A stretch of DNA of 39,884 bases from NCBI GenBank assembly GCA_937871585.1, contig CALMPJ010000061.1, forward strand, positions 1-39,884, written 5' to 3'. Numbering within the stretch: position 1 is the stretch's first letter; each line of letters opens with the position of its first letter. The position numbers and the translations under genes are program-made. Shown in pieces: positions 7,750 through 17,682 of this stretch. Origin of the DNA: an uncultured Acidobacteriota bacterium (GTDB lineage Bacteria; Acidobacteriota; Blastocatellia; Pyrinomonadales; Pyrinomonadaceae). The notes under the pieces were generated by a model. That model was not told where the DNA came from. It made no database searches and was given only the letters and a program-made list of their open reading frames with translations.

Positions 7750-7978
7750 ATTTCCCCCCTTTTGAGAAACCAAATAGAAATTAGTCCAGCGCTGAAAGAT
7801 CAGTTCGACATTTAACATTGGAGGGTTGAGAAATGCTTGAAGTGATTGTTCTTGGTTGTGGTTTCGCAGTTGGCTACTAACTAGATTCAGAATTTTTTCC
7901 CGTTGAGGTGAACTTTGCGTTAAACGTGAGGATTCGCTTTGTATTTGCTATTGTATTTAGTTCGGCTTTGGCCGCTGT

Positions 7979-9781
7979 ATGGATATCAATCAGATAAGAA
8001 ATTTTTCGATCATCGCCCACATCGATCATGGCAAGTCGACCTTGGCCGATCGGTTGCTGCAATTGACAGGTGCCGTCGCCGAGCGCGACATGGAAGCTCA
8101 GTTGCTTGATGACATGGACCTCGAGCGCGAACGCGGCATTACGATCAAGGCTCACGCCGTTCGGCTCGATTACAAAGCCAAAGACGGCAAAGACTACGTT
8201 CTCAATCTGATCGACACGCCGGGCCACGTTGATTTCAGCTACGAAGTTTCACGTTCGCTGTCTGCATGCGAAGGTGCGTTGCTCATCGTTGATGCTTCGC
8301 AAGGTGTCGAGGCACAGACGCTTGCAAACACATATCTTGCTCTCGAAAACGACCTCGAACTCGTTCCGGTTTTGAACAAGATTGATCTTCCCTCCGCCGA
8401 ACCGGACCGCATCAAAGAGCAGATCGAGAACATCATCGGTCTGGATGCAAGCGAAGCTGTTTTGACATCTGCAAAATCCGGTCTAGGCGTCGAGGACGTG
8501 CTGGAGGCGATCGTCAAGACCGTTCCGCCGCCGAAAGGCGACCGAAATGCTCCGCTCAAGGCTCTGATCTTTGACAGTTGGTACGATTCGTATCGCGGCG
8601 TCATTGTGCTGTTTCGTGTGATTGACGGAACGATCAAGAAGGGCACAAAGATTCGATTCTTTAACACAGGCCGCGAGTATCTAGTTGAAACAATTGGAGT
8701 TAATCGTCCTAAGGCAACGCCGATCGCCGAACTTGGTCCCGGGGAAGTAGGTTTCATCACAGCTTCGATCAAGACAGTTGCCGACGTTCAGATCGGTGAC
8801 ACGATCACCGATTCCGCTCGTCCGGCTAGCGAAGCTTTGCCCGGATTTAAGGAAGTAAAGCCGATGGTTTTCGCCGGGCTTTATCCAGTTGATTCGGCTC
8901 AGTACGAAGACCTTCGCGACGCGATGGATAAGTTGCGACTCAATGACGCTTCGTTCTTTTACGAGCCGGAGTCATCGACCGCGCTTGGCTTCGGATTTCG
9001 CTGCGGCTTTCTCGGCCTGCTCCACATGGAGATCATTCAGGAGCGGCTGGAGCGTGAATTCAACCTTGATCTCATCACGACGGCTCCGGGCGTGCGTTAT
9101 CGCGTTACAACGACCGATGGCGAAATCGCCGAGATCGACAGCCCTTCGAAGATGCCTGATACGGGACGTATCGTAAAGATCGAAGAGCCGTTCATCGAGG
9201 CGACGATCCTGACAAACGACTCATATCTCGGCGGCATATTGCCTCTGCTTGATGAGAAGCGAGGCGTGCAGAAGAAGTTCGAGTACATTACGACAGATCG
9301 CGTGATGCTGGTCTACGAATTGCCGCTTAACGAGATCGTGCTCGATTTCTACGACCGTCTAAAGAGTGTTTCGAAAGGCTATGCGTCGCTCGATTATCAT
9401 TTGTCGGGCTATCAGGCGAGCAAACTCGTAAAACTTGACGTGCTCGTTTCAGGCGAGCCTGTCGATGCTTTGTCCGTCATTTTGCACACCGACACGGCGG
9501 CATCAAAAGGCCGAATTTTGACCGCGAAGATGAAAGAACTCATCCCGCGTCAGATGTTTGAGGTCGCCATCCAAGCCGCCATCGGCAACAAGGTCATCGC
9601 CCGCGAAACCGTTAAAGCAATGGGCAAGAACGTCATCGCCAAATGCTACGGCGGCGACATCTCGCGCAAACGCAAATTGCTCGAAAAGCAAAAAGAAGGC
9701 AAAAAGCGAATGAAAAAAGTCGGCCGCGTCGAGATCCCGCAAGAGGCGTTTTTGGCTGTGCTGAAAGTAAATGAGAGTTGA
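7979..9781 (+). CDS. lepA: Elongation factor 4 (LepA), ribosomal back-translocase GTPase
   Basis: A 600-residue protein, equal in length to LepA of other bacteria. It binds ribosomes and hydrolyses GTP to help translation and ribosome assembly under stress. G-domain motifs: P-loop AHIDHGKST (residues 13-21), switch [10 protein letters not shown], and NKID. EF-G-like domains II, III and V follow. The C-terminal LepA domain has the Lys-rich [17 protein letters not shown] run and ends in [12 protein letters not shown]. Start ATG gives the standard [18 protein letters not shown] terminus. It is followed three bases after its stop by the SRAP gene, with which it probably forms an operon. Confidence 0.97.
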   Translation: MDINQIRNFSIIAHIDHGKSTLADRLLQLTGAVAERDMEAQLLDDMDLERERGITIKAHAVRLDYKAKDGKDYVLNLIDTPGHVDFSYEVSRSLSACEGALLIVDASQGVEAQTLANTYLALENDLELVPVLNKIDLPSAEPDRIKEQIENIIGLDASEAVLTSAKSGLGVEDVLEAIVKTVPPPKGDRNAPLKALIFDSWYDSYRGVIVLFRVIDGTIKKGTKIRFFNTGREYLVETIGVNRPKATPIAELGPGEVGFITASIKTVADVQIGDTITDSARPASEALPGFKEVKPMVFAGLYPVDSAQYEDLRDAMDKLRLNDASFFYEPESSTALGFGFRCGFLGLLHMEIIQERLEREFNLDLITTAPGVRYRVTTTDGEIAEIDSPSKMPDTGRIVKIEEPFIEATILTNDSYLGGILPLLDEKRGVQKKFEYITTDRVMLVYELPLNEIVLDFYDRLKSVSKGYASLDYHLSGYQASKLVKLDVLVSGEPVDALSVILHTDTAASKGRILTAKMKELIPRQMFEVAIQAAIGNKVIARETVKAMGKNVIAKCYGGDISRKRKLLEKQKEGKKRMKKVGRVEIPQEAFLAVLKVNES

Positions 9782-9784
9782 TAA

Positions 9785-10402
9785 ATGTGCGGACGTTATC
9801 TCCGAAAAGCTCTGAAAGACACGATCATCAAGCATTTTGAGCTTGTTGATGGGCTGGATTATTTTGACGAGCATGGCTATTCGGCGAGCTCGGAGGTGTT
9901 TCCGGGAACGCCGATACTTGCGATCAACAAAGATCACAAACCGGAAGACATTCATTGGACGATCCGAGATCGGGCTTGGGACGGCAAGCTTGTCAGTGCA
10001 ATAAACGCGAAGGCTGAGACGATCAACAAGGTCGCGATGTTTCGCGATGCGTTCAAGAATGACCGCGTGCTGATACCGGCAACCGGACTTTACGAATGGC
10101 AAACTCAGCCTGATGGCAAAAAGATAAAGTACAAGATCTGGTTCGACGAACCTCTATTCGCCTTCGGCGGCATCGCCCGCGATTGCGAGATCAAAGGCGA
10201 GCAAACTCGCTGCGGCGTCATAATCACTACGACGCCAAACAGCATCTTCCGCGAGATCCACAACCTGAAACAACGCCAAGCCGTCGTCATCAAATCCGAC
10301 GACTATGACAAATGGCTCGACCCCAAAACGCCCGCCGACGAGCTAAAACAGCTGATGCTGCCGCTCGGTGATGCGGAAACGCACTTCGACAAAGCAGATT
10401 AA
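9785..10402 (+). CDS. SRAP-domain protein (abasic-site DNA-protein crosslinker, YedK/HMCES family)
   Basis: A 205-residue SRAP protein. The family protects single-stranded DNA by forming a thiazolidine crosslink between its N-terminal Cys and an abasic site. All key residues are present: Cys2 (exposed after Met removal), Asn74 in SAINAKAET, Glu104 in GLYEW and His149 in REIHN. Length and the KWLDP C-terminal motif fit YedK. Its ATG begins three bases after the lepA stop, so it is probably co-transcribed with lepA. It ends tail-to-tail with the mutase gene, sharing the TTAA at 10399-10402. Confidence 0.93.
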   Translation: MCGRYLRKALKDTIIKHFELVDGLDYFDEHGYSASSEVFPGTPILAINKDHKPEDIHWTIRDRAWDGKLVSAINAKAETINKVAMFRDAFKNDRVLIPATGLYEWQTQPDGKKIKYKIWFDEPLFAFGGIARDCEIKGEQTRCGVIITTTPNSIFREIHNLKQRQAVVIKSDDYDKWLDPKTPADELKQLMLPLGDAETHFDKAD

Positions 10403-11763
10403 TTTGCCGCAGCTATCGCACGATCAACCTCAGCCTCGACTTCATTGCGGATCACATCCAATTCTTCCTGCGAACTTGCTTCAAAACGAAGAACAAGGAT
10501 CGCCTGCGTATTTGACGCACGGACCAAACCCCAGCCGCTTTCGAAATTGATGCGGGCACCGTCGATTGTAATTACATTGTGAGTACGGCAGTAATGCTCT
10601 GCGATCTTTGCGACGACGTCGAATTTCACGTCGTCAGGGCAATCGACTCGGAGTTCGGGTGTTGAGTATGTTTGCGGCAGATCGGAAAGTAGTTCGGAAA
10701 GCCTCTTGTCCGTATTCGACAGTATTTCAAGCACCCGAGCGGCGGCGAATGTGGCGTCGTCGAAGCCGTAAAAGCCTTCGGCAAAGAAGATGTGGCCGCT
10801 CATTTCGCCGGCTAGCGCGGCGTGCGTTTCTTTCATTTTCGCTTTGATCAGCGAATGGCCGGCTTTCCACATTATGCCGATGCCGCCGTGTGCAGCGATG
10901 TCGTCGTAGAGCGTTTGCGAGCATTTTACTTCGGCAATGATAGTCGCTCCGGGCTTTCGTTTCAGAATATCGCGAGAGAGCAGAACCATCAGTTCGTCGC
11001 CCCAAATGATGCGGCCGGTCTCATCAACGACGCCGATACGATCGCCGTCGCCGTCGAACGCAATGCCGATATCAGCCGAATGTTCGCGAACAGCGGAGAT
11101 GGCATCTTCGAGATTTTCGGCAACTGTCGGATCTGGATGATGATTTGGAAATGTCGAATCAGGCTCAGTGAATAGCTTGGTCATCTCGATACCGAGTGCA
11201 TCAAAGACGGGCACCGCTGTCACGCCGCCCATGCCGTTGCCGCCGTCGACGACTACTTTGATCGTGCGATCTCCTAGCGAAACTCGCGAAACAATGTCAT
11301 CGACGTAAGTATCTAGAACTTCGATATTCGAGACGGAGCCTTCGCCGCTGGCAAATGTACCGCCGAGTGCAATGTGTTTTATCTCTTGAATTTGCGAACC
11401 AAACAGAGTGCCTTTGCCGAGACAGATCTTGAAACCGTTATGATCCGGCGGATTGTGCGAGCCCGTGATCATCACTCCGCCGTCGACATCGCGAGTGTAG
11501 ACTGTGTGATACAAAACAGGCGTCGGAACCATTCCGATCAGCGTCACGTCGATACCGCAAGCGACGAAGCCGGCCGTCAACAATTCGCAAAATCCCGGCG
11601 AGCTGATTCGTGCGTCATAGCCGATCGCGATGCGATTTGCTCCATTCTGAACAAAGAATGTGCCGATCGATCTGCCCAACAGAGCAACGACCTCATCATT
11701 CAGCTGCGGCCCGACGATACCGCGAATGTCATATTCGCGAAAGATGTTTTGATCCATTTCCAT
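10399..11763 (-). CDS. Phosphomannomutase/phosphoglucomutase
   Basis: A 454-residue alpha-D-phosphohexomutase interconverting hexose 1- and 6-phosphates, supplying sugar nucleotides for glycans. Domain 1 holds the phosphoserine loop TGSHNPP (Ser102). Domain 2 has the Mg site DGDGDR (237-242). Domain 3 has GEMSGH (319-324). Domain 4 has the phosphate-binding end RFEASSQEE. Start chosen at the ATG just before QNIFREYDIRG, giving the family's usual N-terminus; the frame reaches 42 codons further with no homology. No strong ribosome site is visible. Enzymes of this class often accept both mannose and glucose; which applies here cannot be read. It could feed the glycosyltransferase block at 29-36 kb. 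Confidence 0.93.
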   Translation of the reverse strand: MEMDQNIFREYDIRGIVGPQLNDEVVALLGRSIGTFFVQNGANRIAIGYDARISSPGFCELLTAGFVACGIDVTLIGMVPTPVLYHTVYTRDVDGGVMITGSHNPPDHNGFKICLGKGTLFGSQIQEIKHIALGGTFASGEGSVSNIEVLDTYVDDIVSRVSLGDRTIKVVVDGGNGMGGVTAVPVFDALGIEMTKLFTEPDSTFPNHHPDPTVAENLEDAISAVREHSADIGIAFDGDGDRIGVVDETGRIIWGDELMVLLSRDILKRKPGATIIAEVKCSQTLYDDIAAHGGIGIMWKAGHSLIKAKMKETHAALAGEMSGHIFFAEGFYGFDDATFAAARVLEILSNTDKRLSELLSDLPQTYSTPELRVDCPDDVKFDVVAKIAEHYCRTHNVITIDGARINFESGWGLVRASNTQAILVLRFEASSQEELDVIRNEVEAEVDRAIAAAN

Positions 11764-11828
11764 TGACGATATTGTCTTACGACGAGCCTTACGTCCGCAA
11801 TCCGCGAAATGTCGAATTGCGCCATTTT

Positions 11829-11837
11829 TGCTATACT
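11829..11837 (+). promoter_or_regulatory. Extended -10 promoter for the VWA genes
   Basis: TGCTATACT: a TGn extension plus TATACT, five of six matches to the -10 consensus. No good -35 hexamer is present, as expected for extended -10 promoters. A start near 11844 would give a leader of about 67 bases before the first VWA gene. Confidence 0.45.
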
Positions 11838-11910
11838 TTGGGAGATTAGGGCTTGATGATGAGGGCAACACGCACTGTTTGTCCGGCATCGAATCAAGCG
11901 ACGGTCAAAT

Positions 11911-12894
11911 ATGCAGAAATTCGCGTTAAGGTCATTTTCATTAGTTGCATTTGTGTTCGCCGGCACGCTGGCGTTATATGCACAAACTGCTTCGCCGACT
12001 CCTCCGCCAGCAGGCGATGATGGCGTTGGTTCAAAGGTTTTCGAGGTTCGTCTGCCGGTAACGGTCACGCGAAAGAAGGACTTGGTCTCGGGACTGACCA
12101 AGAACGATTTCATTGTTCTCGAAGACGGCATCGAGCAGGAACAGACCTTTTTCAGCGACGAACGGACAAATCCGCCGGTTTATGTCGGCGTTCTAATGGA
12201 CACGTCGCCGTCAACGGCGGGCAAATTAGGTTTCTCGAAAGAGGCTGCCGCGAACTTTCTTTACACTGTCATCAAGCTCCGTAAGGACAAGGCCGCATTC
12301 ATGACCTTCGACCACGAAGTTATTCTGCGACAAGACTTTACGGACAAACTCGATCTGTTGCAGAAGGCTGTCGATAAGGTCAAAAAAGTAGGTTCGCAGA
12401 CCTCATTGTACGATGCCGTATGGCAGTTTAGCGACGAAAAATTGAGAAACGTGCCGGGACGTCGAGTGATCGTACTGATCACGGACGGCGACGATACGTT
12501 TAGCCGCGCGGAACTCAAGGACGCTATCGACATTGCCCAGCGAACCGAAACCACGATCTTTGCGATCTCGACGAAGGCTGGTTTTCTTGGCTCGGTTCCG
12601 GGCGTCGAGGCCGGAACGACAATGGACAAGGGCGACAAGCTACTAGTCGAGCTGTGCGAAGAAACAGGCGGCGAGGCGTTTTTCTCCGGCGATATGCTTG
12701 CTCTCGAACGATCATTCAAACGGATATCAGACGAGCTTCGCGGCCAGTACATCATTACTTACAAACCGGCGAATCAGAATCTTGACGGTAAACTGCGTAA
12801 GATCGAGGTCAGATTCAAAGATAAAGAAAACGCCGATAAGCTCAAGATCCGCACTAAGACAAGCTATCGTGCGATCAAAGACGCACTGAGGTAA
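11911..12894 (+). CDS. Secreted VWA-domain protein (Acidobacteria type)
   Basis: A 327-residue protein. The signal peptide (residues 1-25) ends in an Ala-Gln; a Pro/Thr linker follows. A short beta domain (VFEVRLPVTVTRKKDLVSGLTKNDF-like opening, about 43-85) matches the TIGR03436-type acidobacterial VWA protein. The von Willebrand A domain begins about residue 90 with a complete MIDAS: D97-T-S99-P-S101, a Thr in VGSQTSLYDA and the acidic LITDGDD. It can bind a divalent metal and a protein ligand outside the cell. The second VWA gene begins five bases after its stop, so the two are expressed together. Confidence 0.88.
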   Translation: MQKFALRSFSLVAFVFAGTLALYAQTASPTPPPAGDDGVGSKVFEVRLPVTVTRKKDLVSGLTKNDFIVLEDGIEQEQTFFSDERTNPPVYVGVLMDTSPSTAGKLGFSKEAAANFLYTVIKLRKDKAAFMTFDHEVILRQDFTDKLDLLQKAVDKVKKVGSQTSLYDAVWQFSDEKLRNVPGRRVIVLITDGDDTFSRAELKDAIDIAQRTETTIFAISTKAGFLGSVPGVEAGTTMDKGDKLLVELCEETGGEAFFSGDMLALERSFKRISDELRGQYIITYKPANQNLDGKLRKIEVRFKDKENADKLKIRTKTSYRAIKDALR

Positions 12895-12899
12895 TTAAG

Positions 12900-13976
12900 A
12901 TGACGAACTTTCGAAAGGGCATATTGTTATTGGTAATGTTGGCAGCGGTTGCGTTTGCCGCCGTTCGCCCATTCGAATCGTCCGTCACAAACGCTCAACA
13001 GACATCGACAGCTCCAACTCCTACGCCAACGCCTATCGATGACGAAGAAGTGATCAAGATTGACACCGAGGTCGTCAACGTTCTATTCACTGCCCAAGAC
13101 AAGAGCCGCCGCATGGTCACTGACCTCAAGCAGAGCGAAGTTCAGATACTAGAAAATGGTCAAGTTCAGGAGATCATGGCGTTTGCCAAACAGGTCGATC
13201 TGCCGATGAGCCTTGCGATCTTGATCGACACCAGTTTGTCGCAAGAACGAACTTTGCCGGAAGAGAAGGCTGCCGCAATTTCATTTCTCGAATCGGTTAT
13301 TCGTCCTGCAAAAGACGAGGTCGCGGTCGTCACATTCACCGGCGAATCGACGCTCGAACAGGGAATGACGAACAATATCACGCGGCTTCGTCGTGCGATA
13401 GATCGTGTGCAGTTCGTCGCTCCGTCCGGCTATCTCGGCGGTGGTGTCGCAACCGGCGGTGGCATGGGAACACCTCCCATTTCCGGTGATAATCAGTCGG
13501 TCACGGCCTCTACGGCGATCTGGGATTCGATCTGGGTCACCTCAGATGAAATTCTTGGTCCGGCACCCGAACGAACGCGACGAGCGATCATTCTACTCTC
13601 TGACGGCGTCGATACTTCGAGTAAGAAAAAGCTCGATGATGCCGTTCGTGCTGCAAACAAGGCTGAAGCGATCATTTACTCGATCGGCATAGGTGACAAT
13701 TTTTACGGCGGTGTCGACAGAGGCGCGCTGAACAAGATCTCGGAACGAACCGGCGGCCGTGCATACTTTCCGCGTGATGAAAAAGAGCTACGTGATGCTT
13801 TCCGTCAGATAGAGGAAGATATGCGTTCGCAGTATCTCATAGCCTACGAGCCAGTAAATCAAAAGCGTGACGGTTCCTACCGGACGATCACGATCAACAT
13901 AACAAGTCCGCAGCGTGAAAAGATAAAGCTTACGCATCGCCAGGGTTACTTCGCTCAAACTTCGAATCAGAAGTAG
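12900..13976 (+). CDS. Secreted VWA-domain protein, paralogue of the previous gene
   Basis: A 358-residue protein with the same plan as its upstream neighbour: signal peptide (1-33), a Thr/Pro linker, the short beta domain around VVNVLFTAQDKSRRMVTDL, then a VWA domain. The MIDAS reads D110-T-S112-L-S114, with LLSDGVDT as the second Asp loop. It differs from the neighbour by a Gly-rich insertion (YLGGGVATGGGMG, about residues 178-190) between MIDAS elements. Both end in the same RS/GQYLIxYEPxNQ/DGxxR strand. Adjacent paralogues could act as a pair on a shared or two different partners; no partner gene is evident beside them. Confidence 0.86.
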   Translation: MTNFRKGILLLVMLAAVAFAAVRPFESSVTNAQQTSTAPTPTPTPIDDEEVIKIDTEVVNVLFTAQDKSRRMVTDLKQSEVQILENGQVQEIMAFAKQVDLPMSLAILIDTSLSQERTLPEEKAAAISFLESVIRPAKDEVAVVTFTGESTLEQGMTNNITRLRRAIDRVQFVAPSGYLGGGVATGGGMGTPPISGDNQSVTASTAIWDSIWVTSDEILGPAPERTRRAIILLSDGVDTSSKKKLDDAVRAANKAEAIIYSIGIGDNFYGGVDRGALNKISERTGGRAYFPRDEKELRDAFRQIEEDMRSQYLIAYEPVNQKRDGSYRTITINITSPQREKIKLTHRQGYFAQTSNQK

Positions 13977-14058
13977 CCTAACAAGACCGCGTTTTGTTTG
14001 TGAACCGATGTTGAATTACACTGCTTTGTAAATTCAAAGTAAGTGTAAGGAAACATCT

Positions 14059-17000
14059 ATGTTCAATAAGCTTCGCGTCGCGGTAGTCTTCGTCTTCATC
14101 TTTTCAACATTCGCATTCGCTCAATCGCCCGGGCCGGGAATGCCCCAGGTCGTCCGCAACGAAGATCCGCTAAAGCTGTTGCAATACCGCATGATCGGAC
14201 CGTTTCGCGGCGGACGTGTAACGGCGGTCGCCGGTGTGCCGTCGCAGCCGAATGTTTACTACTTTGGCGCAACCGGCGGCGGCGTTTGGAAAACGACCGA
14301 CGGCGGCGTGAATTGGGAACCTGTGTCGGACAAGTTTTTCAAGACCGGTTCGGTCGGTGCGATCGATGTTTCGCTGTCCGATCCGAACGTGATCTACGTC
14401 GGCATGGGCGAATCGCCGGTTCGCGGCAACGTCTCGCACGGCGACGGCGTTTACAGATCGAACGACGCGGGCAAAACGTGGAAGCACATAGGTCTCGCGG
14501 ATTCGCGGCAGATCGGCCGTGTGCGCATTCACCCTAAGGATCCGAATGTCGCTTACGTCGCCGCGATGGGGCATCTTTGGGGGCCAAATAAGGAACGCGG
14601 GGTTTTTCGCACAATGGACGGCGGAAAAACTTGGCAGAACATCCTGTTTCGAAGCGAGAAAGCCGGAGCCTTCGATTTGTCGTTCGACGCCGCTGATCCT
14701 AACACGATCTATGCTGCGTTCTGGCAAATTCAGCGAACGCCATATAGTTTGATATCCGGCGGCGAAGGCTCGTCGCTTTACAGATCGACCGACGGCGGCG
14801 ACACGTGGACGGACATTTCGAAGAATCGCGGAATGCCGGCAGGCGTGCTCGGCAAGATCGGCGTCAGCGTTTCACCTGCAAATCCAAGTCGTGTTTTCGC
14901 CATGATCGAGGCAAAGGACGGCGGTCTATATCGTTCGGACGACGGCGGCGAAACATGGCAGCGAGTTTCCGATAATGCGAATATTCGTCAGCGGCCGTGG
15001 TATTACACTCGAGTTTATGCCGACACGCAAAACGCTGACACAGTTTATGTGTTGAACGTCGGCTTTCATAAATCGATCGACGGTGGCCGCACCTTCACAA
15101 ACATCAGCGTGCCACACAGCGACAATCACGATCTCTGGATCGCGCCAAATAATAACCAACGAATTATCAATGCCAACGACGGCGGAGCGAATGTCAGCAA
15201 CGACGGTGGTCGCAATTGGACAGAGCAAGACCAACCGACCGCTCAGTTTTATCGCGTCGCGGTTGATAACGATTTTCCGTACAACATCTACGGTGCCCAG
15301 CAGGATAATTCGACGGTCAAGATCGCCTCACGAACGAATGAATTTGCTATCACCGAGCAAGATTGGCACGATGTCGGCGGCGGCGAATCGGGATGGATTG
15401 CTCCGCACCCGGATAATTCTGACATCGTTTTTGCCGGAAGCTACGGCGGTTTTCTCCCGCGTTACGATCACAAAACAAAACAGCAGCGAAACATAAACGT
15501 CTATCCCGACAACCCAATGGGAGCCGGGGCTGAGGCAATGAAGTATCGCTTTCAGTGGAATTTCCCGATCCTATTTTCGCCGCACAAAACCGACGGCAAA
15601 TGGCCGCTCTACGCCGGTGGCAACATTCTTTTCCGCTCAGTAGACGAGGGCCAAAGTTGGCAAGCGATATCGCCCGATCTGACGCGTAACGACAAGTCGA
15701 AACAGGGCAGCTCTGGCGGCCCGATCTCGCAGGACAACACGAGCGTCGAATATTATTCGACGATCTTCACAGTTGCCGAATCGCCTGTAACCGCAGGAGT
15801 TATCTGGGCCGGTTCCGATGACGGCCTTGTTCATGTAACGCGCGACGGCGGCAAGAATTGGACGAATGTCACGCCAACCGGCATTCCCGAGGCTATACAG
15901 ATCAACTCGATCGAAGCCTCGCCGCACGACGCGGGAACCGCGTATTTTGCCGGTACGGCCTATAAGACCGACGATTACAAGCCGTACATCTATAAGACGA
16001 ATGATTACGGCAAGACATGGAAAAAGGTCGTCTTAGGGATAGCCGACGACGCTTTCACACGTGTCGTTCGCGAAGATCCAAACCGACGCGGTTTTCTCTA
16101 CGCGGGCACCGAGACCGGAATGTATATGTCCGCTAATGAAGGCGAAACTTGGCAATCATTACGGTTAAATTTGCCGATCGTTCCGATCACCGATCTCGCC
16201 GTTCACAAACGCGACAAGGATCTGATCGTCGCGACGCAAGGGCGTTCGTTCTACGTTCTCGACAATCTTCCGCTGCTCTATCAAATGGCGGATGCATCTC
16301 GAGTGGATGCTTTTCTGTTCAAACCAGAGGACGCCTATCGGCAGGCCGGCGGCGGTGGTTTTCAGGTTCCGGCCACTGCAACCGTAGGAGCAAATCCTCC
16401 TAACGGTGTTGTCACGCATTATTGGCTGAAAGCGAAACCAAAGGAAGTCACCCTCGAGTATATCGACGGAAACGGCAAAGTGATTCGTAAGTTCACCGGC
16501 AAACCGCCGGCCGAAGGACAGTCCGCACCGCAGGGCCCCGGAGGCGAACTGAATCTCGCGACCGACATCGGCCTGAATCGGTTCGTCTGGAACTATCGTC
16601 TTCCGAACGCGGCCGGACTTCCCGGACTAATAATGTGGGGCGGTTCATTAGCAGGCCCGCGCGTCGTGCCCGGCAATTATCAGGTCAGGCTTTCAGTTGA
16701 CGGCAAAGCCGTCGCGACAGAAACCTTTGCGATCAAGGCCGACCCAAGGATCGCTACTACGCAAGACGGCTTTCAGAAGCAGTTCGATTTTCTGACCAAT
16801 ACGACCGCGAAAATAACGGCGACTCATAACGCCATTCTCGAGATACGAGATCTCCGCAAACAGATCGAAGATATTTCGAGTAGGCTGAAAGCCGATCAGA
16901 AAGAACTGAAAGACAAGGCCGCCGAGACCGCGAAGAAACTAACTGCGGTCGAAGAAGAACTGATGCAGACCAAGATCAGATCTTCGCAGGATGCTCTCAA

Positions 17001-17217
17001 TTTTCCGATCAAGCTGAACAACAAACTCGCTGCTCTCGCGTCATTGGTCGATGGCAGCGATGACGCGCCGACATCGCAGGCGTACGACGTTTACAACGAT
17101 CTGACAGGCAAGATCGACGCTCAGCTTGCCACGCTTGCTCGGATCAAATCGGACGATATCGCCGCGTTCAACAGAGCATTTTCGGATAAAGGATTGCCCG
17201 TGATCTCGACGAGATAA
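14059..17217 (+). CDS. Secreted sortilin/VPS10-like BNR beta-propeller protein
   Basis: A 1052-residue protein with a signal peptide (about residues 1-21). A propeller domain occupies about residues 35-740. It carries eleven Asp-box (BNR) loops of the type S/T-x-D-x-G-x-T-W (for example TTDGGVNW, SNDAGKTW, TMDGGKTW, STDGGDTW, SDDGGETW, TNDYGKTW, and a weaker SANEGETW). From about 760 to 930 there is a beta-sandwich region, and from about 935 to 985 a charged coiled coil (DLRKQIEDISSRLKAD). This architecture is common in Acidobacteria and Bacteroidota and often annotated as glycosyl hydrolase or photosystem-stability-like; no enzymatic residues can be assigned. AAGGAAA sits at the right distance before the ATG. 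Confidence 0.9.
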   Translation: MFNKLRVAVVFVFIFSTFAFAQSPGPGMPQVVRNEDPLKLLQYRMIGPFRGGRVTAVAGVPSQPNVYYFGATGGGVWKTTDGGVNWEPVSDKFFKTGSVGAIDVSLSDPNVIYVGMGESPVRGNVSHGDGVYRSNDAGKTWKHIGLADSRQIGRVRIHPKDPNVAYVAAMGHLWGPNKERGVFRTMDGGKTWQNILFRSEKAGAFDLSFDAADPNTIYAAFWQIQRTPYSLISGGEGSSLYRSTDGGDTWTDISKNRGMPAGVLGKIGVSVSPANPSRVFAMIEAKDGGLYRSDDGGETWQRVSDNANIRQRPWYYTRVYADTQNADTVYVLNVGFHKSIDGGRTFTNISVPHSDNHDLWIAPNNNQRIINANDGGANVSNDGGRNWTEQDQPTAQFYRVAVDNDFPYNIYGAQQDNSTVKIASRTNEFAITEQDWHDVGGGESGWIAPHPDNSDIVFAGSYGGFLPRYDHKTKQQRNINVYPDNPMGAGAEAMKYRFQWNFPILFSPHKTDGKWPLYAGGNILFRSVDEGQSWQAISPDLTRNDKSKQGSSGGPISQDNTSVEYYSTIFTVAESPVTAGVIWAGSDDGLVHVTRDGGKNWTNVTPTGIPEAIQINSIEASPHDAGTAYFAGTAYKTDDYKPYIYKTNDYGKTWKKVVLGIADDAFTRVVREDPNRRGFLYAGTETGMYMSANEGETWQSLRLNLPIVPITDLAVHKRDKDLIVATQGRSFYVLDNLPLLYQMADASRVDAFLFKPEDAYRQAGGGGFQVPATATVGANPPNGVVTHYWLKAKPKEVTLEYIDGNGKVIRKFTGKPPAEGQSAPQGPGGELNLATDIGLNRFVWNYRLPNAAGLPGLIMWGGSLAGPRVVPGNYQVRLSVDGKAVATETFAIKADPRIATTQDGFQKQFDFLTNTTAKITATHNAILEIRDLRKQIEDISSRLKADQKELKDKAAETAKKLTAVEEELMQTKIRSSQDALNFPIKLNNKLAALASLVDGSDDAPTSQAYDVYNDLTGKIDAQLATLARIKSDDIAAFNRAFSDKGLPVISTR

Positions 17218-17226
17218 TAGTCGGCT

Positions 17227-17682
17227 ATGAGCGTGTATAGCTTTGTCACGAATTGGTCATTCGACGCTATGCTCGAACGCGTTTGGGCCGAGATCGAAGA
17301 TGCCGATGCCTGGCCTGATTGGTGGAAAGGCGTGCTCAACGTCGAACTTCTCAAAGACGGCGACGCTGACGGGATCGGCTCCATTCGCCGAACGACGTGG
17401 AAAAGCGCGCTGCCTTACGAACTAACGTTTGACTCTGAAGTCGTTCGTATTGAAAAGCACGAGCTGATCGAGGTTCGTGCCTTTGGCCAGCTCGAGGGTC
17501 GCGGGCTCTGGAGCTTTTCCACTGACAATGGCCGGACAGACGTCCGCTACGATTGGACCGTTGTCACGAATAAAGGCTGGATGAATCTACTGGCGCCGAT
17601 CGCAAAACCAATCTTTCGCTGGAACCATGACGTGATTATGCGTTGGGGAGAACAGGGAATGCGGAAAAGGCTGTCGAGTTAG
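17227..17682 (+). CDS. SRPBCC-family (START-like) protein
   Basis: A 151-residue protein. The N-terminal strand and amphipathic helix with the family's W-x-x-I-x-D-x-x-x-W-P-x-W-W pattern (about residues 17-32), followed by a seven-strand beta sheet with G-S-x-R and a final long helix, fit the SRPBCC/polyketide-cyclase fold. Such proteins bind hydrophobic ligands in a deep pocket; the ligand here is unknown. It starts ten bases after the sortilin-like gene and shares the TTAG at 17679-17682 with the convergent gene. No signal peptide, so cytoplasmic. Confidence 0.8.
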   Translation: MSVYSFVTNWSFDAMLERVWAEIEDADAWPDWWKGVLNVELLKDGDADGIGSIRRTTWKSALPYELTFDSEVVRIEKHELIEVRAFGQLEGRGLWSFSTDNGRTDVRYDWTVVTNKGWMNLLAPIAKPIFRWNHDVIMRWGEQGMRKRLSS

